DNA of 57,536 nt from Polyangiaceae bacterium. GTDB taxonomy: Bacteria > Myxococcota_A > Polyangia > Polyangiales > Polyangiaceae. Numbering within the stretch: the stretch's first letter is position 1; every line of letters starts with the position of its first letter. The position numbers were made by a program, and so were the translations under genes. The notes under the pieces are model-generated. The model saw nothing but the letters and a program-made list of their open reading frames with translations, did no database searches and was not told the origin of the DNA. The stretch lies in NCBI GenBank assembly GCA_009781005.1, contig WQYX01000021.1, positions 1 through 57,536 of the forward strand, given 5' to 3'. Positions 53,098 through 57,536 of this stretch are shown piece by piece.

Positions 53098-54933
53098 TCA
53101 TGGGACGCCGAGATCACGCAAATCGATCGGCCCCTTGCTCGTCACCATTCGCCGCACGAGCATGTCCGCAACCGCGTCGTCAGGCGAGAAGGACCGAAGA
53201 TCATCGAGCGCAAGAGACAGAGTCTCGCGCTCTCCACACGCAGCAACCGCGATGGCGCGCGCGCGAAGAAGCGACGCCGTGACGGCTGCAAGATCGCGAT
53301 CGCGCTTGTTCACGGCCAGCTCCACGAGTCGGTCCCTGGAGACCCGGAAATCCTCGAGCGCGCGCCGGCGATCACTCGCACTCTGCGACTCAGGCTCGAA
53401 GCGCGACGTCAAACCCACGGGAACGAAGTGGCGTGCGAGCGCGCGCTCCCAGCTCGGATCGAACGACGCAAACAGCGGGCGGGCTCGAGCGAGCTCGGCA
53501 AGCGACAACTCCTCGGGCAGCGAGCCGAGCGCCAGATCGCGATAGAGCGACGCGAGCCTCGGCTCGGCGACGAGCGCGCGTTCGGCGCGTCGCGAGCGCA
53601 CGTTCGACGTTGGGACAACGAGCAAATCCGGACGCAACTCGCCGGTTGCGCGCGCTCGAGTGAGGCGACGCAACGTGGGTGCATCGGAGACGAGCAAGAT
53701 CGAACTCGGCGGAAGCGATCCCCACGCGAGCTCGTTCCACGAGGCTTGTGCGCGCGGCATTCGAGCCTCGCGCCGGAGCGCCGCCTCGTCGGCAGCGCGT
53801 ACGGGGAAGACGAGGACGAACAGCACGGCGAATGCGCTGCTCACCGATGCAAAAGGCACTCGGGCTCCGGCGATGAGCGTGACCGCACACGTCAGAGCAA
53901 CCGCCGAAAAGATATGAACGGCCACGAGCGCAGCGAGCACGGGTGCGCCGATGTTCGACGAGGGCGCGCGCAAGAGCGCGGCAAGCACCCCGACAGCGAT
54001 GACGCCAAGGAGCGAGGCGAGCAGACGCCGCGCAGAGGGAAGCCACGCCATGAGGAAGATGCCGATCGCGGCCGCGACGACGAGCACCGTACCAATCTCC
54101 GAGCTCACGAGCGACGCGAGCGACGCGCCCCACGGCGCACGTTCCGATGGCGCGCTGCCGAAGGGAGAGACGATGAGTCCCATCCCGAGATCACGATGCG
54201 AAAGCGCAAAGCCGAACGCGAGCGGCGCGAGGCCGAGGCCGAAAGCCGCGAATCCCAGGACGCGCGCGCGAAGCGCTTGTTTCGCGGTCTTGCGCGTCTT
54301 GAGCGATGCGAAGAAGGCGCACAATGAATTGATGAGCCACGGCGCGCACGCGGCAAGCGCCGAAGCGAAGACGAGCGGTTCGTAACTCAGAGAGAAGCCC
54401 AAGATCAAAGCCAAAGACCGTGTATTATCCCCGCATCTCTCCGGCGCAGATGTCCTCACGGCGAGCAAGATGAGCAGCGCTCCGAGCGCGGCGCCTCCCG
54501 GCGCGCTGCCTTCCGTCTGCCATGCCGGCCCGAGTACGGCCGCGAGCACCGTGGCTGCCGCGACCGCGGATCTGCGTCTGCCGAACGTCGATGAACCGCG
54601 GCGCCATCCCATCGCGCGCGGCACGACCTCGAGCGTCACGACACGGGCGATCTCGAACCCGACGGCAGCCGTCACACCGGTGACAACGGCGCTCGCGAGG
54701 GCCGCCCGGACTGTGTGCGCGCCCACCGGAAGCAGCATGGCAACGGACGAAACGAGGACGTCGAGGGCCCGAAAAGGGCCCGTCCACCCGAGGCCCACGA
54801 CGCGAATCACAGATTCGTCGTGCGCCGCGAGAGGATCGGCCGACACCGCGTGCGCCGCACATGCCGCAGCCGCGATCGCCGAACCGACGAGCATGACGTC
54901 GTCGAAGCGCGTCCTCTTCTTCGTGCTATACAC
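53098..54933 (-). CDS. Polytopic membrane protein, DUF2723/glycosyltransferase-like
   Basis: The protein of about 611 residues has about ten hydrophobic segments in its first 400 residues (for example AVAAATVLAAVLGPAW, LGFAAFGLGLAPLAFGFAL, ALVAVHIFSAVALTCAVTLIAG). A soluble C-terminal part of about 220 residues includes SSILLVSDAPTLRRLTRARATGELRPDLLVVP. The layout resembles DUF2723 membrane proteins, which relate to protein O-mannosyltransferases; the assignment is tentative. GTG 54933, with GAGGG upstream, is preferred; this is 11 bp from the aspS start on the other strand. Longer ATG starts would overlap aspS. Confidence 0.65.
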   Translation of the reverse strand: MYSTKKRTRFDDVMLVGSAIAAAACAAHAVSADPLAAHDESVIRVVGLGWTGPFRALDVLVSSVAMLLPVGAHTVRAALASAVVTGVTAAVGFEIARVVTLEVVPRAMGWRRGSSTFGRRRSAVAAATVLAAVLGPAWQTEGSAPGGAALGALLILLAVRTSAPERCGDNTRSLALILGFSLSYEPLVFASALAACAPWLINSLCAFFASLKTRKTAKQALRARVLGFAAFGLGLAPLAFGFALSHRDLGMGLIVSPFGSAPSERAPWGASLASLVSSEIGTVLVVAAAIGIFLMAWLPSARRLLASLLGVIAVGVLAALLRAPSSNIGAPVLAALVAVHIFSAVALTCAVTLIAGARVPFASVSSAFAVLFVLVFPVRAADEAALRREARMPRAQASWNELAWGSLPPSSILLVSDAPTLRRLTRARATGELRPDLLVVPTSNVRSRRAERALVAEPRLASLYRDLALGSLPEELSLAELARARPLFASFDPSWERALARHFVPVGLTSRFEPESQSASDRRRALEDFRVSRDRLVELAVNKRDRDLAAVTASLLRARAIAVAACGERETLSLALDDLRSFSPDDAVADMLVRRMVTSKGPIDLRDLGVP

Positions 54934-54943
54934 GCCGGCCCTC

Positions 54944-56818
54944 ATGGCCCGCTTCATCGACGAACTCAAACGCAGTCATCGTTGCAATGATCTTCGCTCC
55001 ACAGACGAAGGCAAGGAAGTCATTCTCTTCGGTTGGGTCGCGAGCTATCGCGATCACGGAGGCTGTGTCTTCGTGGATTTGCGCGACCGTGACGGCATCA
55101 CGCAAATCGTCTTCGACCCTGATCTCTCTGGGTACGCCGCGCTGCCAAAAGAAGCGTATGAACACGCGCGCACCCTTCGCAACGAATGGGTCATCGGGGT
55201 GCGCGGCAGAGTGGTCAGCCGCGGCGCCAATAAAAACCCGAAGCTTGCGACCGGCGAGATCGAAGTTCATGCCATTGAGCTCACGGTCTTCAACAAAAGC
55301 GATACGCCTCCATTCGAAATTGCGGACGAGATCGACACGGGCGAGGAAAAGCGCCTCCAATATCGCTATCTCGATCTACGCCGCGCACCGCTTCAAAAGA
55401 CGCTGCGCATTCGTCACAGAATCAACCAGACTGTGCGCAGCTATTTCGATGAACAGGGCTTTTTGGAGCTCGAGACACCGTTCATGGTAAAATACACGCC
55501 GGGAGGCGCGCGCAACTTCCTCGTGCCAAGCCGCATGAGCGCCGGCAAATTCTACGCGCTTGCCGAAAGCCCGCAGCTCTTCAAGCAGCTTTACATGGTG
55601 GCGGGGTTCGATCGCTATTTCCAAATCGTCAAATGCTTTCGGGATGAGGCTCTGCGCCTGGATCGGCAGCCCGAGTTCACGCAAATCGACGTGGAGATGT
55701 CCTTCGTCAACCAGGACGACGTCTTCAAAGTCATGGAGGGGCTCATCTTCAAAGTTTGGAAAGACGTTCTCGGCATCGATCTTCACGAGAAATATCCAAG
55801 TGGACGTTTCCCGCAGATGCCGTTCGAAGAGTCGATGAGCAAATACGGCAACGACAAGCCCGACATGCGCTTCGAGATGCCGCACACCGACATCACGAAG
55901 ATCGTCGTCGAGCACGACGGCGCGAACATCCCTCTCTTTGGGCCTATTACGAACAAATTCAAGAGCGGCGAATACCGCGCCGATCTCCCTGCGGAGATCA
56001 TCAAAGCCATGCGTGTTCCGGCGCAATTCGCAGGCAAGCTTTCGCGCGCAGAGCTCGACAAGCTCGAAGATTTCGTCAAAGGCATGGGCGCCAAGGGTCT
56101 CGCGCGCGCAAAAGTGGATGATGCTGGCAACTGGGCGCAATCGCCGCTCGGCAAGACCGTGCACCCTCAAGCGCGCGAAGAGATCAATCAGGCCCTCGGC
56201 GCGAAAACGGGAGATCTTCTCTTTTTCCAATTTGGAAAAGAGGCCATGGTCCAAACCGTGATGGCGAACCTCCGCGTCCATCTCGCAAAGAAACTCGGCC
56301 TCATTCCCGAGAGCGGCCACGGTGGCAAATTCGAATTTCTCTGGGTCGTCAATCCGCCTCTCTTCGAGTACGACGAGGAGAAAAAAACGTGGGTCGCCGC
56401 GCATCATGCCTTCACGCGTCCACACGACGAGTGCATCGATTTTCTCGACAAAGACCCAGGCAAAGTCCTCTGTCACCGCTACGATCTCGTGCTCAACGGA
56501 TTCGAAATCGGCGGCGGATCCATTCGATTGCACAATCCCGACGTCCAAGCGAAAGTCTTCCGCGCGCTCGGGATCTCAGATGAAGAAGCGCGCGAAAAAT
56601 TCGGTTTCCTGCTCGACGCCCTTCGCTTTGGCGCGCCGCCCCACGGCGGCATCGCGCTCGGCATGGATCGCTTGTCCATGCTCCTCTCGGGTGCGCAGAG
56701 CCTTCGCGACGTCATCCCGTTTCCGAAAACGCAACGCGGCACTGACCAGATGACCGACGCCCCGAACAGGGTCGATTCCACCCAGCTCCGCGAGCTCCAT
56801 ATCCGCATCACTGAGTAG
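54944..56818 (+). CDS. aspS: Aspartyl-tRNA synthetase
   Basis: The 624-residue class II synthetase charges tRNA-Asp (or tRNA-Asp/Asn). It has the N-terminal OB anticodon-binding domain (VILFGWVASYRDHGGCVFVDLRDRDGITQIVFDP) and motif 2 (RYFQIVKCFRDEALRLDRQPEFTQIDVEMSF). The bacterial-type GAD insertion follows (YGNDKPDMRF onward), then motif 3 (GAPPHGGIALGMDRLSMLL). Length and insertion identify the bacterial AspRS form. No Shine-Dalgarno precedes ATG 54944. It is divergent from the membrane protein with start codons only 11 bp apart. Confidence 0.96.
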   Translation: MARFIDELKRSHRCNDLRSTDEGKEVILFGWVASYRDHGGCVFVDLRDRDGITQIVFDPDLSGYAALPKEAYEHARTLRNEWVIGVRGRVVSRGANKNPKLATGEIEVHAIELTVFNKSDTPPFEIADEIDTGEEKRLQYRYLDLRRAPLQKTLRIRHRINQTVRSYFDEQGFLELETPFMVKYTPGGARNFLVPSRMSAGKFYALAESPQLFKQLYMVAGFDRYFQIVKCFRDEALRLDRQPEFTQIDVEMSFVNQDDVFKVMEGLIFKVWKDVLGIDLHEKYPSGRFPQMPFEESMSKYGNDKPDMRFEMPHTDITKIVVEHDGANIPLFGPITNKFKSGEYRADLPAEIIKAMRVPAQFAGKLSRAELDKLEDFVKGMGAKGLARAKVDDAGNWAQSPLGKTVHPQAREEINQALGAKTGDLLFFQFGKEAMVQTVMANLRVHLAKKLGLIPESGHGGKFEFLWVVNPPLFEYDEEKKTWVAAHHAFTRPHDECIDFLDKDPGKVLCHRYDLVLNGFEIGGGSIRLHNPDVQAKVFRALGISDEEAREKFGFLLDALRFGAPPHGGIALGMDRLSMLLSGAQSLRDVIPFPKTQRGTDQMTDAPNRVDSTQLRELHIRITE

Positions 56819-56864
56819 GTGGCGTTCCGCCAGAGGAGCCTCCCGCGCGGCTGCCAGATTGCCT

Positions 56865-57425
56865 TCAGTACACAGGTGTGAGCTTGCGGATCCTGTCACG
56901 ATCAACAGCGTAGAGAACACCCTTGGCATCCATGACCACCCCCTTGGGCCACGTGAAGGTGGCCTTGTCGGCTGGACCGTCTGCGAAACCTTCCTCACCG
57001 GTACCTGCAATCGTTGTGACCTCGCCGGCTGGGGAGACCCTGCGAATGGCGCGGTTGTCGCTGTCCGCAACATAGAGGTTACCGGCGGCGTCGATCGCCG
57101 AGCCCTGCGGGGCGTTGAAGGCGGCGCCGATACCCGAGCCGTCAAGGAAACCTGTTTTCCCACCACCCGAGCCAGCGAGTGTGCTCACCATGCCATCCGG
57201 CGTGATTTTGCGGATGGCTGCTTTTTCGGCAACATACAAGCTACCTGCTGTATCTGCCACAATCCCCAGCGGGTGGTTGAAGGTCGCGTTCAACGCCTTG
57301 CCGTCGGGTTGAACTCCGCCGCCTGCAACGGTGGTAACGACACCGGCAGGCGTTGCCTTTCGAATCTTGGAGTTGTCGCTGTCAACGACGTAAAGGTTGC
57401 CTGAGGTGTCCACGGCTAGGCCCAA
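56865..57425 (-). pseudogene. NHL-repeat protein fragment, 5' end lost at an IS junction
   Basis: The frame encodes at least three NHL-type units (LAVDTSGNLYVVDSDNSKIRKATPAG, IVADTAGSLYVAEKAAIRKITPDG, AIDAAGNLYVADSDNRAIRRVSPAG), which normally form part of a six-bladed propeller in secreted or lipoproteins. There is no signal peptide: the frame begins only three codons after the stop codon of the transposase fragment, in the same frame. The most economical reading is that an insertion sequence removed or separated the 5' part. A short intact protein from TTG 57425 is possible but less likely. Confidence 0.65.
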
Positions 57426-57431
57426 TGCCGC

Positions 57432-57536
57432 TCATTTAGCGAGAGGAGCGGTCCGTCGTTTGCGAGGGTAGTTGCTCATTTTGAGCTTCACGGCGCGAGG
57501 GAAACGTCGTTTGGAACGACGTTCAGGCAGGACGAA
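57432..57536 (-). mobile_element. 3' end of an IS4-type transposase gene (partial, cut by window)
   Basis: The last 34 codons before the stop at 57432-57434 read ...[19 protein letters not shown]..., resembling from memory the C-terminal RAVK.KMSN(Y/F)P.KR tail of IS4-type DDE transposases. A 9-bp inverted repeat AACGTCGTT/AACGACGTT lies inside this stretch. The gene continues beyond the right edge. The element's end must lie at or near 57426, against the NHL fragment. Confidence 0.6.

Noticed and set aside
51144..53117. Minus-strand open frame of 657 codons antisense to the GAF/sigma-54 part
   Set aside because: The plus strand encodes intact GESGTGKE, GAFTGA and HTH motifs; the antisense frame is compositionally biased and lacks a ribosome site.

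Overview
The window looks like chromosome of a myxobacterium (Myxococcota, probably Polyangiales). The reasons are the high G+C content, large lipoproteins with Asp/Ala/Gly-rich linkers (for example at about 9000), a one-chain Ser/Thr-kinase/sigma-54 activator, and many GTG and TTG starts. This placement is inference from composition and gene content. I found no rRNA, tRNA, CRISPR array or complete prophage.

Layout. 1-6.8 kb is housekeeping: metK and a SAM-dependent methyltransferase, gcvT-gcvH, and mutS. 6.8-11.7 kb holds two large coupled lipoprotein genes. 12.2-17.3 kb holds a 59-residue protein, then an operon DUF4350-MoxR-DUF58-ksgA. 17.4-21.8 kb encodes envelope proteins (small lipoprotein, TolC-like channel, HEAT-repeat lipoprotein). 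21.8-33.3 kb is a complete-looking aerobic phenylacetyl-CoA-type catabolic locus: a hydratase/dehydrogenase fusion, paaG, paaI, paaK, paaZ and a TetR regulator on one side, and thiolase paaJ, a diiron protein and a ferredoxin reductase on the other. Nearly identical TetR-type palindromes lie at both divergent promoter regions. The usual PaaABCDE epoxidase genes are absent; a single-subunit diiron protein with an MmoC/DmpP-type reductase sits where they would be expected. 33.5-37.4 kb has an MMPL exporter and an MFS transporter whose 3' ends overlap. 37.5-41.2 kb has a histidine kinase, an NtrC-type regulator and a periplasmic protein behind a textbook sigma-54 promoter. 41.2-57.5 kb has folK, a DUF6600 lipoprotein, a small lipoprotein, prkA, an amino-methyltransferase, a coiled-coil protein, an alpha/beta hydrolase, the kinase/sigma-54 chimera, a polytopic membrane protein, aspS, an NHL-repeat fragment and the 3' end of an IS4-type transposase at the right edge.

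The strongest unexplained structure is a family of mosaic, nearly palindromic intergenic repeats (about 120-210 bp). Copies or fragments lie at 1-160, 11753-12172, 17244-17386, 28674-28734, 29546-29736, 41752-41805, 47002-47172, 48265-48300 and 52886-53074. They abut stop codons, and they occupy every convergent gene junction in the window with a gap above 150 bp.
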